A DNA stretch of 24,229 nt, from contig JAAVTG010000573.1 in assembly GCA_011947345.1 (NCBI GenBank), positions 1-24,229 of the forward strand, in the 5' to 3' direction. Position numbers and translations under genes: made by a program. Shown here piece by piece: positions 1-8,619 of this stretch. Within the stretch, counting starts at the first letter, position 1. Every line of letters starts with the position of its first letter. The notes below the pieces were generated by a model that was not told where the DNA came from, ran no database searches, and saw nothing but the letters and a program-made list of their open reading frames with translations. Source of the stretch: Phytophthora quininea (lineage: Eukaryota > Oomycota > Peronosporomycetes > Peronosporales > Peronosporaceae).

Positions 1-456
1 ATGCCAGCAGCATGGCGTTCATCTGGTTGATCAATCTGGACCGATCCATCACTGCAGCTCGAAGTCGCTTCTGCTCCTCTTCAGCTTCGCTGCGTCGTTC
101 CATCTGCCTCGTGGCGATGGCTTTCCACATACTTAAGGACAGATTGCCCGCCCTCTGAGCTCTATTGTGGGCCTGCTTTCTTTGAATGTCTACGACTTTG
201 GCTGATAGATCCTCTGCTTGTCTCCGTAAATTGAGTCTCTCCGTCTTGACTTTTGTCGGTATTTGAGTTTCCGTTGGGCTGCCTGGTCTCTCCGGAGCTG
301 GCGACGGTCCTCTGTTGAAGCTTCTGGCGAAGCGAAGAGCAGCGCTGTCTCCATGTGGTGACTGTTTGGAGCTTGTGCTGGGTGGAGGGTCTCGTACTCC
401 TCCAGGAGGCTGCTGAGGTCTGCCAGAAACGTCGCGTCAAGCTCGTCGGTCGCCAT
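1..456 (-). CDS. Copy 1: bZIP-like/START-like family protein, partial at left edge, one frame break
   Basis: N-terminal part of a family member running off the left edge; the START-like half lies outside. The ATG at 456 opens the family motif D-A-T-F-L-A-D-L-S-S-L-L-E-E-Y, followed by a short linker and the basic stretch Q-R-K-L-K-Y-R-Q-K. The frame then breaks at an A4 run (T4 at 251-254 on plus). With one more A the reading continues in family register to position 1, through the zipper (V-K-T-E-R-L-N-L-R-R-Q-A-E-D-L) and the helix block S-M-W-K-A-I-A-T-R-Q-M-E-R-R, ending Q-M-N-A-M-L-L-A. Copies 2 and 3 are its closest relatives. The preceding in-frame codons (28, back to 540) look like 5' leader, because other copies start at this same motif. 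Function is inferred only: a dimerising, possibly DNA-binding protein. Confidence 0.75.
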
Positions 457-555
457 TTGTTCCGATGGTCGCAAGTTCAGAAATGGAAGAGATCGGAATG
501 TTGGTATGACTTGGGGTTTGTATGCAGACAACAAAAACATGTATTTGAGCCTAAC

Positions 556-1500
556 GTTTTGGTAAAGCTTTCCCAGTAGCCGTGTCAGCTCTTAGTGTTT
601 TCGATAACAGTTTAGTAAATCGACTCATTTTCTAGGCCAAGATGCCCAGAGCTGGCTGTATAGCTCTATTCGCGTCGGACCGTTCTTGGTCGAACCACAA
701 ACCACGCGAGTGAAAGCCTTCAAACTCGCCTTAACATTTGTAGAGCGCTCGGCACACGAAAACTTGACGGGTAGTTTTTTTCTGTACATGACAAGCTTTC
801 CACTGTCACCTGGTTCGAATTGGTAGTCTGCCGTGCATTTCACGACGGGAGTATTCTCTGGATCCCCCGCTGCCGAAGATCTGACTCCCACCTGTGTATG
901 TGTAGCACAAGCGAGGACACGGCATCACAAGCTAAGTTAAATGGAAACACTGTTGCGTCTGCGCCCAGTAAAAACGCAAGACCTTCTTCGTTTTCCACTT
1001 CAAATGGCACCCCATCGGCGATGCTCCGACACAGTTCGCTTCACACATCACTTCATTTGATCGCTCTATCAGACTGGTGATATGCCAGCAGCATGACATT
1101 CATTTGATCAACCTCGATTTATCCATCACCGCAGCTCGAAGCCGTTTCTGCTCCTGTTCAGCTGCACTCCGTGCCTCGCAGTTTAATGGCCTTCCGCATG
1201 CTCAAAGACAAACTCTTTGCCTGTTTGGCTCTTCTTTCAGCCTGCTCGTTTTGGATGCCGACGAGTCTAGCTGACAGGCTTGCTTTTCAAAATGACACTA
1301 TCAGCCTTGATCCTCTGTCGGTACTTGGTTCGCCGTTGAGCGGCCTGAGTTTTCTTTGTCATGCAGCGTCCTTGGTCATTATCTTGTTCTGTTTTCTTTA
1401 TGGCGGGAAGGCTCCTCGGTGTTGGATACTGCTGTAGACACTCGTTCTCGTCCAGAAGGCGACTTCTGTCCTCTAGAAACGTCGTATCATGCTTCTCCAT
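556..1500 (-). pseudogene. Copy 2: decayed bZIP-like/START-like family member
   Basis: Reads from an intact ATG at 1500 (M-E-K-H-D-T-T-F-L-E-D) through a basic stretch Q-R-R-T-K-Y-R-Q-R, then hits a stop near 1267. Other frames continue the family: A-A-E-Q-E-Q-K-R-L-R-A-A-V-M-D-K-S-R-L-I around 1090-1170, a scrambled start of the START-like domain around 900-1040, then D-P-E-N-T-P-V-V-K-C and Y-Q-F-E-P-G-D-S-G-K-L around 780-870. The T-R-R-Y-x-E/W-R block is missing or out of frame. Homology fades at ~556 in a scrambled version of the final helix. At least four frame changes and several deletions are needed, so no functional product is likely. Residue-level match is best to copy 3 (shared Y-Q-F-E-P-G-D-S-G-K-L), which suggests that copies 1-3 are recent duplicates. 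Confidence 0.8.
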
Positions 1501-1585
1501 TTTCTGGCCGCAAGTTTAGGAGTGACTAAAACAGTGAGTACTTGGATTTTGTATAACAGCCCAACTTCAGAATCATGCTACGTCG

Positions 1586-1788
1586 TCAGTGAAACCAGGC
1601 AAACTCTTCTGGGTTACATTCTGTCGCAAGATGCATCGTCACGATCTTGTCGCTATCATCCAGTGGATACCGTTGAGTATGAGGCCCTCGTCGTTGTCGA
1701 GATCGTAATGCCATCCCGTGGTAATACCTGCAATCAAATTGGATAGCTCTCGTGCGCGAATCGCCTCATCCAGACTATGGTGTACTGT
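1586..1788 (-). other. Unidentified coding-like fragment between copies 2 and 3
   Basis: On the minus strand an open stretch reads S-L-D-E-A-I-R-A-R-E-L-S-N-L-I-A-G-I, then H-Y-D-L-D-N-D-E-G-L-I-L-N-G. In an overlapping frame it goes on as Y-P-L-D-D-S-D-K-I-V-T-M-H-L and E-E-F-A-W-F-H before a TGA at 1588-1586. The composition is protein-like in both halves, and one frame switch near 1670 would join them. There is no ATG; an in-frame TAG lies just upstream. It does not resemble the bZIP/START-like family, and I cannot name it. It may be a relic of another gene caught inside the array, or chance. Confidence 0.3.
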
Positions 1789-1811
1789 CTAGCTTGAATT
1801 TATTCCACTTG

Positions 1812-2984
1812 TCACGGACGATCTAGTAAAAGGCTTTCCAGCGTCCGCGTCATCTCGTGGGTTTCTTTCTCCAATGTTTTCGACAAGAGTCGGGTAAATC
1901 GACTACTTTTCTCGGCTGAGACGTTTGTAGCTACAGGCACCAGTCGACTATACAACTCCATTCGAGTACAACTGCTACGTGTCGAGTTTTCATCAGACAA
2001 CGGTCGAACGACAAACCACGTCGTTTCGTGCGAGTGGAAGCCTTCAAATTCTCCTTGGCCTTCGTAAAGTGCTCGACACGCGAAAACATAACGGTTTTCT
2101 TCTCTGTACCTCCGCGTCGCGAAAAACATGGCAAGCTTTCCGCTGTCGCCTGGTTCAAATTGGTAGTCTGCGGTGTATTTCACGGCAGAAGTATCCTCGG
2201 AGTCCCCTGCGATGTCAAACATGTAGCTATTTCCAGTGTACGAGAGCACGAGCGAAGCCACGGCGTCACAGGCTTTCTCAAATCTGAATGGAAATACTGT
2301 TGCGTCTGCGCTCTCAAAGAACGAGAGACCTTCTGCATGTTTCCACGTCACAGTGTACCCCAAAGGAGAAGACAAGACGAAGTTGGCTTCTCGTAGCACT
2401 TCGTCTGTCTGAGCGTAGACTGCGTCTAGTTCCTCCACAAATGTCTTCAGCGTGGCTTCACCGCCGACTTGGCCATTCAACACGCGTCTGTCGTTCGTTG
2501 TTCTATCAGTCTGCTGACACGCCAGCAGCATGGCGTTCATCTGGTTGATCAGTCTGGATCTATCTATCACTGCAGCTCGAAGTCGCTTCTGCTCCTCTTC
2601 AGCTTCCCAGCGCCGTTCCATTTGTCTCGAGGCTATGGCCTTCCACATACTCAATGCCAAACCTCCAGCTCGTTGAGCTCTTCTTTTGGCCTGCTCATTT
2701 TGAATGTCGAAGACTTTGGCAGATAGATCCTCTGCTTGTTTTCTTAGACTGCTCCTCTCCGCCTTGACTTTCTGTCGGTATTTGAGTCGTCGCTGAGTTG
2801 CCTGAGTTTTCTTGTAGTCTTTATCGTCTTGTTTTGCTCGATCTTTGTTTTCTTGAGCAGGGAGGAACTCTTCGGTCTCTACCTGACGAGTAGAGATATC
2901 TAACGACGGATCTAGTGCTTCGTATCCCTCCAGGAGACAGCTGAGGTCAGCCAGAAGCGCTGAGTCAGACTTCTCGTCAGCCAT
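1812..2984 (-). CDS. Copy 3: bZIP-like/START-like family protein, intact (390 aa)
   Basis: Complete frame of 390 residues from an ATG where the family motif starts (S-A-L-L-A-D-L-S-C-L-L-E-G-Y, residues 8-21). The basic region and zipper span about 61-98 (A-T-Q-R-R-L-K-Y-R-Q-K, heptad positions V73, L80, L87, I94). The helix block is at 112-152. The START-like domain covers ~176-388: Y-A-Q-T-D (190-194), F-E-S-A-D-A-T-V-F-P-F (223-233), T-R-R-Y-R-E-E-N-R (290-298), E-G-Q-G-E-F-E-G-F (308-316), Y-S-R-L-V-P (345-350), and the final helix. Two signature positions differ: V-W-R is A-C-R (302-304), and D-E-T-G-W is H-E-T-T-W (319-323). It is head-to-head with copy 4 across 97 bp. The proposed role, a nuclear lipid-responsive regulator, is inferred from domain order alone. 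Confidence 0.9.
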   Translation of the reverse strand: MADEKSDSALLADLSCLLEGYEALDPSLDISTRQVETEEFLPAQENKDRAKQDDKDYKKTQATQRRLKYRQKVKAERSSLRKQAEDLSAKVFDIQNEQAKRRAQRAGGLALSMWKAIASRQMERRWEAEEEQKRLRAAVIDRSRLINQMNAMLLACQQTDRTTNDRRVLNGQVGGEATLKTFVEELDAVYAQTDEVLREANFVLSSPLGYTVTWKHAEGLSFFESADATVFPFRFEKACDAVASLVLSYTGNSYMFDIAGDSEDTSAVKYTADYQFEPGDSGKLAMFFATRRYREENRYVFACRALYEGQGEFEGFHSHETTWFVVRPLSDENSTRSSCTRMELYSRLVPVATNVSAEKSSRFTRLLSKTLEKETHEMTRTLESLLLDRP

Positions 2985-3081
2985 TTTTCCTATATCGCAA
3001 TAAAAATGTAAAGTTGTTCATATTTTTGTATCGGAGACCGATCCCTAAAGCCAGATTATAATAATTTTCAGTGCAGCAACA
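2985..3081. promoter_or_regulatory. Divergent 97-bp promoter region of copies 3 and 4
   Basis: Only 97 bp separate the two divergent ATGs, so both promoters must lie here or inside the coding regions. The tract is AT-rich. On the minus strand it holds a TTACATTTTTATTG stretch that resembles the oomycete FPR-type flank (CAWTTTNYY). On the plus strand AATAATTTTCAGTGCAGC lies directly before the ATG of copy 4. No clear TATA box is seen. The promoter call rests on position and weak motif likeness. Confidence 0.5.
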
Positions 3082-4336
3082 ATGACGAAAGGCGTTGACG
3101 ACGACGCCTTCTTAGCTGGAGTGACGGAGTTCCTCAACGAATATACGGTTCCCGTGGATATCGACGACTTCGGAGAGCAGCATGCAACGACCGAAGGCCA
3201 AGAATTGCTGTGTTCCAGCCTCCAACTCGCTGCAGAGACCGAGACTTTGCTTTCGACTTGTTCAACTGCCACGTCAGCGCTCAAGAAAATGACTGGAAGT
3301 CAACGTAAACGGCACAACGAGAACGCCGCCAAGAGGAGACGCAAGTACGTCACCAAGCTGAAAGAAGAGAAGCTGGTATTGAAGCAGCAGGAGAAGGAGC
3401 TGATGCTGGAGATTCAGAACCTGCAGGCCAAGCGCAGCCATGAGCAGCGCTTTGGTGTCCAGTCTCACCAGTTTCCAGTGTGGAGAGCAATTGCAGTGCG
3501 CCAGATGCAAGCGAGAATCGCTGCGGAGAAAGAGCGACGTCGCTTGCTGAGTGAAGTGGCGAATCGCAAAGCTTCGATCCAGAAGTTGGGGAAGTTGATC
3601 CAAGAGCAGTTGCGTAGACCGGATGAGAATCCCGTTGCGCTAACGACGTTGTTGAGCTCGCACGATATTGCAGAGTTTGAGAGGTTTCTAGAGGAAATGG
3701 ATGGCACCTATCTAGGCACAGACAAAACATTGAAGTCTTGGAAACTGCAGGAACCGTGCGAATCAGCGTACTGCCAGCACCGACGAAAAGTGAGGGTGGA
3801 ATTGATACCTTTGAGAGGCTAGAAGTTCAATTGATTCCTTTCGAGTTCAAGCCGACGTCTGACGCGATGTGGAGATCGATGCAGCTACATCATCGACGGA
3901 AGAATCACCAACACTACCTGGGCGTGTTTGATCCAGAGAGTACGATTGCTGTCAAGTTTCATGTCGTTGGTCACGGCCCAAGTGGATGTTCTGTAAGCAT
4001 GCTGGTTCACATGGTGTTACGAAGATATCAGGAAAGGGATAGAATGATTATTGTTTGGCGAGCAAACACCACTGGAGAAGGAGTGTTTAGCCATTTACAG
4101 GCTGACGAAACTGGATGGACAATAGTGACCCGCAACGACCAAAACACAGCGTCCGGTAGCATGGCCATGCCTACTACCTCACGAACGATCATCCACTTCA
4201 CTCCTTTTTCACTACGAATTCATCAGGAAGCGCCAAAGAAGTGGATGAGTTCTCGAAACTGGCAGGAATTACAGGCGCCGAAGATGGCTTAGAGGTGGTG
4301 CGTATGATGGAGTCGCTCTTGTTAGGAAGTGCGTAA
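3082..4336 (+). CDS. Copy 4: divergent bZIP-like/START-like family protein, two frame breaks
   Basis: The ATG at 3082 starts D-D-D-A-F-L-A-G-V-T-E-F-L-N-E-Y (residues 6-21). A linker with A-A-E-T-E-T-L-L-S follows, then the basic region N-A-A-K-R-R-R-K-Y (81-89) and a leucine zipper L93/L100/L107/L114. The helix block is F-P-V-W-R-A-I-A-V-R-Q-M (131-142). The first break follows T-D-K (213-215) at the A4 run 3724-3727. The new frame carries the START-like core (Q-L-I-P-F-E-F; L-R-R-Y-Q-E-R-D-R-M-I-I-V-W-R; A-D-E-T-G-W-T-I-V). The second break lies at or near the T5 run 4204-4208. The last frame ends E-V-V-R-M-M-E-S-L-L-L-G-S-A then TAA. With one base added at each run the product would be ~418 residues. 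A 71-nt GT-AG intron (4156-4226) would also fix the second break but would delete conserved residues. Either a sequencing-error-broken gene or a young pseudogene. Confidence 0.75.
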
Positions 4337-4386
4337 AGCGCATGAAGGAGAATATACCATAAGTGACGTCATGTAATCTAGCTCTC

Positions 4387-5052
4387 TCACCTTAGTGCCA
4401 GATTTTCTAGCCGTCGCATCATTTTTTCCTAACGGGCTCCACGATATCACTAGCTCCATACAAAGCGGCCATACGTGCCTTCCTGGTCGAGATGAACCAC
4501 GTTCCTGGAAATTATCAGAGAGCGTTCATTGCACAGAGTATCTTCGATACCAAAAACCTTTAATGGCTGAAGCATTCCAACTTCTCTCGGAAGAAGCAGC
4601 CGTCTCTCAGTTGTCATTGATCGTGACGCCCCACATTTCTTCAGGTTCTGGCAGAAGTAAACTAAAGTTGTGTATCAAATCCAGTTGACTCTTAACGGCC
4701 GCTTGGAGTTGACTTCGTAACTTTTCCGCTAGTTGGCGCTTCTCTTTTCGCGTGTTGCTACAATCTTCCACGCTACCAAAGCCATCCGTTCAGGTTTATG
4801 GTGTTTTTGTAGAGCTAGGAGTCGATTCAATTGAAGCGATAGTTCGAATTCTTGTTGTTTCAGCTGTCGTCGCTCTTCCTTCACTCGTTGGCGGTACTTT
4901 GTCCTTCTCTTGGTAGCCTGCATGAGCCGGGTTTTGCGTCGTGCTTCTCCTGGGCTGTCATCTTCCGCACTTGCTAATGCAGACGCCTTGTATTCGTCAA
5001 GAAAGGCTGTTAATGCCAAGAAGGTAGCATCCAGCTTCTCGTCTTCGGCCAT
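4387..5052 (-). pseudogene. Copy 5: relic with most of the START-like domain deleted
   Basis: The ATG at 5052 opens M-A-E-D-E-K-L-D-A-T-F-L-A-L-T-A-F-L-D-E-Y, with a basic region/zipper T-K-R-R-T-K-Y-R-Q-R-V-K-E-E-R-R-Q-L and the helix block A-W-K-I-V-A-T-R. The frame breaks at an A4 run (T4, 4745-4748 on plus). One added A restores E-K-R-Q-L-A-E-K-L and L-I-H-N-F down to a TGA near 4612. Beyond that only a battered piece of the START-like core remains (N-E-R-S-L-I-I near 4515) and an end resembling the final helix (M-M-R-R-L-E-N-L). About 150 expected codons are missing, so this copy is dead whatever the status of the first break. It ends ~50 bp from the stop of copy 4 (convergent). In-frame codons upstream of 5052 (back to 5127) look like leader. 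Confidence 0.8.
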
Positions 5053-5304
5053 CCCTCGATTGTTGAAATGTCGGGCTTTTTCTTTGCGAAATGAAGTCCT
5101 ACCGCCCCTGGAAACGTGGCGTGACAACTCAAGTTAACCCACGTCATCGCCAACCGGACCTCGAGCAAAAACAGTCCAACTCAATCCTTGATACGCTGCT
5201 GCCTTCGCTGTTCGCTTCATGTTTTTTGTTCTCTGTGTAATCCAAAATCCAAACCAAATATTGACCGAGTGAATATGTAGACGCCAGATCCTGTCATGCT
5301 CGCC

Positions 5305-6601
5305 TTATGAGGAGGCCAACAACAGACGCTCCATCATTCGTGTCATCTCCTTGACTTCTTCTTCGCCTGATTTAATGAGAAGCATATTGAAACGATCAGC
5401 ACGTCCTAGGTCACCCGATACCCCATCGAGAGTGGCTGGCACCACTCGCACGTAGCTCTCTATCACCGACGCGGGCTTGCCATTCGATTTTGAGCTCACG
5501 GGCCAATCAAAGGGCCGAACCACAGCCCACCCCGTCTCATCAGCATTACAGCCAGCAAACTCGTCTTGACCTTCCGTCAGCGTGCGCCAAACAAACACCA
5601 CGCGACTAGGCTCATTGTATCTCCTGGATGCAGTGTATCCCACAAGAAGCGTGTCGTTTCCTGCTTGATCTCGGAAGTGTATGTTGTACTTGGCAGCCAC
5701 TGTATTCTCCGGATCGTCAATGGCTCCGTCGCATCGGATCATCCCTTGGTCCGACAGCATCATCGTAGAAAAAGCTTCCGCTGCTTGTCCATAATCGAAC
5801 GGAATGACCGTCGAATCTGCGCTTTCAAGGTACTCGACGCCTTGCTTTACTGTCCTCTTTGGACTGTACGCCATCGACGTCGACACTTTGAACTCCACGT
5901 CGTGGAAAACGTTGTCTGTTTGGGCGTACAAACCATTCAACTCTTTCAAATAATTCTTGATCACTGCAGAGCCGTCGGATTTATCGCTACCCAAAGTTGG
6001 GGGTGGTTGTCCACACACAAGGGTGGCTTTCGTATTAACGCCTTCATCTGGTGGACTAACCTTGCTCGGTTAATCACCGCAGCTCGTAGAGATTTCTGCA
6101 ATTGTTCCACTTCCTGACGTTTCTCCATCTGCCGCTTGGCGATTGCTCGCCACACACTCAGCGCCATGGAATCCGCGGCTTTCTTCTGGTTTTCGGTATT
6201 TGCAGCCTCCAGTTGACTCAGTTTCGTCGATAACTCCTGCTCTTGCTGCAGCAAAAGCTGTTTCTCGTCTTTGAGGCGTTGGCGATATCGATTTCTTCGG
6301 TTAGCAGCTAGAAGGCTCTGGATTCCTCGCTTTTGGATCCGGAACAATTTCGTGTCGACAGTTTGTCTTCGACATTTGTGTCTGGTTCCGACAGAGTCTT
6401 TGCCGTCTTTGGCGGCTCCAACGTCGAGAGTAAATTCTCGGTCTCTGATAAAAGCTGGTTGCTGATAAGCAGCAGATCGTTGTCTCTTGTGCGTTCTTGG
6501 GTGTGTATCTCCTCTTCGGACGTACTGGACGCTTCGCTGCCGCCTAGGAAGGCTCGTAGCTCCGCGAGAAACGCGTCGTCGGCCTGCCGCCCATTCGCCA
6601 T
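5305..6601 (-). CDS. Copy 6: bZIP-like/START-like family protein, two frame breaks
   Basis: The ATG at 6601 starts M-A-N-G-R-Q-A-D-D-A-F-L-A-E-L-R-A-F-L-G. The linker holds N-Q-L-L-S-E-T-E-N-L-L-S. The frame breaks at an A4 run (T4 at 6331-6334 on plus). The next frame has A-A-N-R-R-N-R-Y-R-Q-R-L-K-D-E-K (basic/zipper) and L-S-V-W-R-A-I-A-K-R-Q-M-E-K-R. It breaks again at a C5 run (G5 at 5999-6003 on plus). The last frame is a complete, well-kept START-like domain: Y-A-Q-T-D, Y-L-E-S-A-D-S-T-V-I-P-F, D-P-E-N-T-V-A-A-K-Y, S-R-R-Y-N-E-P-S-R-V-V-F-V-W-R, D-E-T-G-W-A-V-V-R-P, E-M-T-R-M-M-E-R-L-L-L. One base restored at each run would give ~432 residues. No in-frame nonsense codon lies inside the matching segments, which favours sequence error or very recent loss. 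Closest in style to copy 17. Confidence 0.78.
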
Positions 6602-6711
6602 CAGAAACACTATCAAAATTCATACTTTTTGGAGTACCCTGGCTTTATATACATACATGTATTACAATGCAATACCAGTACCAATAATAAAAATGGGCAT
6701 GGGCATTTACA

Positions 6712-7959
6712 TTAGTTGGGGAAACCAAGCAGCAAACTATCTAACGTTCTGGTCATCTCCTTGACTTCTTGCTCTCCAGATTTCAGGACCGTCTTGGTGA
6801 ATTCGTCATCTTGATCATTCCTCACACACGACGGTACAATACGAGTGTAGATCTCTCCAACAGTGCATGGACTGTTTTCCGAATCAAAGCTTGCAGTGTG
6901 TGACGGTCGAACCACAACCCAATTAGTTTCGTCCGAGTACAGTCCGGCAAATTGACCTTGACCTTCCATGACCAACCTCCAGACAAACACCACTCTGTCA
7001 TTCTCCTCGTATCTCCTGATTGCCGAATGCGCCCAGAAAGGAACAAGCTCGCCGGACTGACAGCAATAATTGATGTTGTACCGTACCGCCACAGTGTTCT
7101 CCGGATTCGAGACTGCTTCGTAGCGGATACCATCGAAATCGGACAGCAATATCGAAGCCATGGCGTCGGCAGCCTTGTCGCAGGTGAACGGAATCACTGC
7201 TGCACTTGAACTTTCAAAGTACGCGAAGGCTCCATCCACTTTTCGCTCAGGGTTGAACTCGATCGCCGTGGACATTTTAAAGTCCAAATCGCTATAAAAC
7301 CGGTTCATTTGTGAATACGAGGGATCCAGTTGTGCCAGCAACGTATCCAGCAATGCAGCTCCTTCAAACTTCGACCACGACCACTCCATACTACACGATG
7401 CCAAGCTGACACTTAGCTTGCCCAGCGGTCGTTCCACCAGCGCCTTCATCTGCTGAATAAGTTTGGCTCGACTGGCCACGGCTGCCCTCAATTGCTTTTG
7501 CTGGTGCTCCGCCTCCGTCCGCATCTCAAACTGCCGCTTGGCAATAGCTCTCCACGCACTGAGCAGCATTGTTTCGTGCGTAATCGTGCCCATTTTTGTC
7601 TGTAGTCGGCGCAACTGCGCCGATAGCTCAACTTCCTGCTTCGCCAACGACTCCTTCTCTCTGCTCAGCTTCTGTCGGTGCCTCGCCCTTCGCTTCCTCG
7701 CCAGTTGGTTCCGTAGCTTCTGACGTTGATCCAACGATAGATTATCGCCAGTATTCTTCTTGGTCGTCACTCTTTGCGGACCTTCGTCCGCAGCGTTGTG
7801 GTCGTCGTCGCTGGACTCGGCCAGAAAGAGCTTGTCGGTCAGATCTTCATTTCCAGTACCCGCGCTCGTTTTCGTCTCCTCTGTAGCGGTGCTAGACTCG
7901 TCGAGTTCGTCCAAGAAGGCCGATACGTTCGCCAGGAACAGCTCGTCGCCCTCGACCAT
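6712..7959 (-). CDS. Copy 7: bZIP-like/START-like family protein, intact (415 aa)
   Basis: I take the ATG at 7959, where the family motif begins (D-E-L-F-L-A-N-V-S-A-F-L-D-E-L-D, residues 5-20); upstream in-frame codons start only with TTG. A long acidic, Ser/Thr-rich linker (21-80) includes E-S-S-D-D-D. The basic region is L-A-R-K-R-R-A-R-H-R-Q-K (86-97), with zipper leucines 98/105/112/119. The helix block covers 132-175. The START-like domain runs ~198-413: F-E-S-S-S-A-A-V-I-P-F (248-258), N-P-E-N-T-V-A-V-R-Y (285-294), I-R-R-Y-E-E-N-D-R-V-V-F-V-W-R (314-328), D-E-T-N-W-V-V-V-R-P (343-352), Y-T-R-I-V-P (371-376), and final helix E-V-K-E-M-T-R-T-L-D-S-L-L-L. The shared CTGGATATTTG element lies 27 bp upstream. 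All modules look functional, so this is a good reference copy. Confidence 0.92.
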   Translation of the reverse strand: MVEGDELFLANVSAFLDELDESSTATEETKTSAGTGNEDLTDKLFLAESSDDDHNAADEGPQRVTTKKNTGDNLSLDQRQKLRNQLARKRRARHRQKLSREKESLAKQEVELSAQLRRLQTKMGTITHETMLLSAWRAIAKRQFEMRTEAEHQQKQLRAAVASRAKLIQQMKALVERPLGKLSVSLASCSMEWSWSKFEGAALLDTLLAQLDPSYSQMNRFYSDLDFKMSTAIEFNPERKVDGAFAYFESSSAAVIPFTCDKAADAMASILLSDFDGIRYEAVSNPENTVAVRYNINYCCQSGELVPFWAHSAIRRYEENDRVVFVWRLVMEGQGQFAGLYSDETNWVVVRPSHTASFDSENSPCTVGEIYTRIVPSCVRNDQDDEFTKTVLKSGEQEVKEMTRTLDSLLLGFPN

Positions 7960-7965
7960 CGCTGC

Positions 7966-7972
7966 GAAATGA
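7966..7972 (-). promoter_or_regulatory. INR-like TCATTTC upstream of copy 7
   Basis: TCATTTC on the minus strand, 6 bp before the copy 7 ATG, fits the oomycete initiator consensus YCAYTYY. It is so close to the ATG that a start site here would leave almost no 5' leader. It is a candidate only. Confidence 0.25.
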
Positions 7973-7986
7973 AAACTAAAGACGCT

Positions 7987-7997
7987 CAAATATCCAG
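7987..7997 (-). promoter_or_regulatory. Shared upstream element CTGGATATTTG (copy 7)
   Basis: The same 11-mer (one base different in copy 9) lies 18-27 bp before the ATG of copies 7, 9, 10 and 14. Further upstream copies 7, 10 and 14 also share an AGAAACAGACG tract (read on plus), and copies 7 and 10 share CTGTGCCGGG. Conserved non-coding sequence at a fixed place suggests a core promoter or leader element, or simply recent duplication of the promoters. Confidence 0.5.
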
Positions 7998-8178
7998 TCC
8001 CAGAGTAGAAACAGACGACGCCAACACATCTGTGCCGGGTCCTCCATGATCAGTCCATGCGATCGTCTCCAGCAAGCCTGGACTCTCCTTCATCTTCTTA
8101 ACCAACCTCCCTTTCGTTCTGATGCAGCAGCTACATGTAAGCAAGGCCAAACGTGTAGCTTGTCATTGTCACCGAAAC

Positions 8179-8231
8179 GTTATCACACACGCACGAATGG
8201 AGATCACGTGTTGCCTCCATTGATTACACTG
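8179..8231. repeat. 3' flank duplicate of 9970-10014
   Basis: The region downstream of relic copy 8 resembles that downstream of copy 10 (9970-10014). Both contain GTTATCACA, then ACGTGTTGC, then ATTGATTACACT in the same order with small indels. The relic's coding remnant is also closest to copy 10, so the duplicated unit included gene plus 3' flank. Confidence 0.55.
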
Positions 8232-8237
8232 TCTTGT

Positions 8238-8605
8238 ATTGAGCAGCAAACAATCCAGCATTTTCGTTTGCTTCTCGCTCTTCTGTCTTCAGGATGACTT
8301 TGGTGAAGCGATCCGTACATTCCTGGCGGTTTTGATCCTTTCCCAACGACGACAGCAAACTGCAAGTATTCTTATATGTGGGGTGGCTTTGCTGGACAGA
8401 CGAACACAACTATTTAATACTATAGGAACCTGTTTCGTCGACGTCGAAGTGACAGTAGCCTCACAAAACCGGTCCTGTTGGTTTCCAAGTACATCCTTGT
8501 GGCTGTATACCAGTCAATATGTTGCCGCACAGCAGTCGATTTGTCGCGGTCGTACATCAAAATGCGAGTGGGAAACTCCAATTGGGAACAGGCCGACCAA
8601 TTGGC
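8238..8605 (-). pseudogene. Copy 8: short relic of a START-like domain
   Basis: A heavily shortened copy wedged just before the stop of copy 9. From right to left it reads a scrap around Q-L-E-F-P-T-R, then S-T-A-V-R-Q-H, W-Y-T-A-T-R-M-Y-L-E-T-N-R-T-G-F-V (near 8480-8530), and after a frame change D-R-F-T-K-V-I-L-K-T-E-E-R-E (near 8270-8310). These match copy 10 (E-F, T-T-A-V-R-Y, Y-T-A-T-R-R-Y-H-E-A-N-R-T-V-F-A, F-T-Q-I-V-L-K-T-G-E-R-E-V). The N-terminal helix, zipper, helix block and two internal pieces are gone. The last bases (GCTGGATTGTTTGCTGCTCAAT) still resemble the end of copy 10. No functional product is expected. Confidence 0.75.
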
Positions 8606-8619
8606 ATGGCAGTCCGATT

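Noticed and set aside
4156..4226. Possible 71-nt GT-AG intron in copy 4
   Set aside because: It would restore the frame and has a typical size, but it removes codons that resemble the family's I-Y-x-R-L-V-P block, and the donor GTAGCA is poor. One lost T at 4204-4208 explains the break more simply.
5566..6117. 183-codon plus-strand open frame
   Set aside because: Antisense shadow of copy 6.
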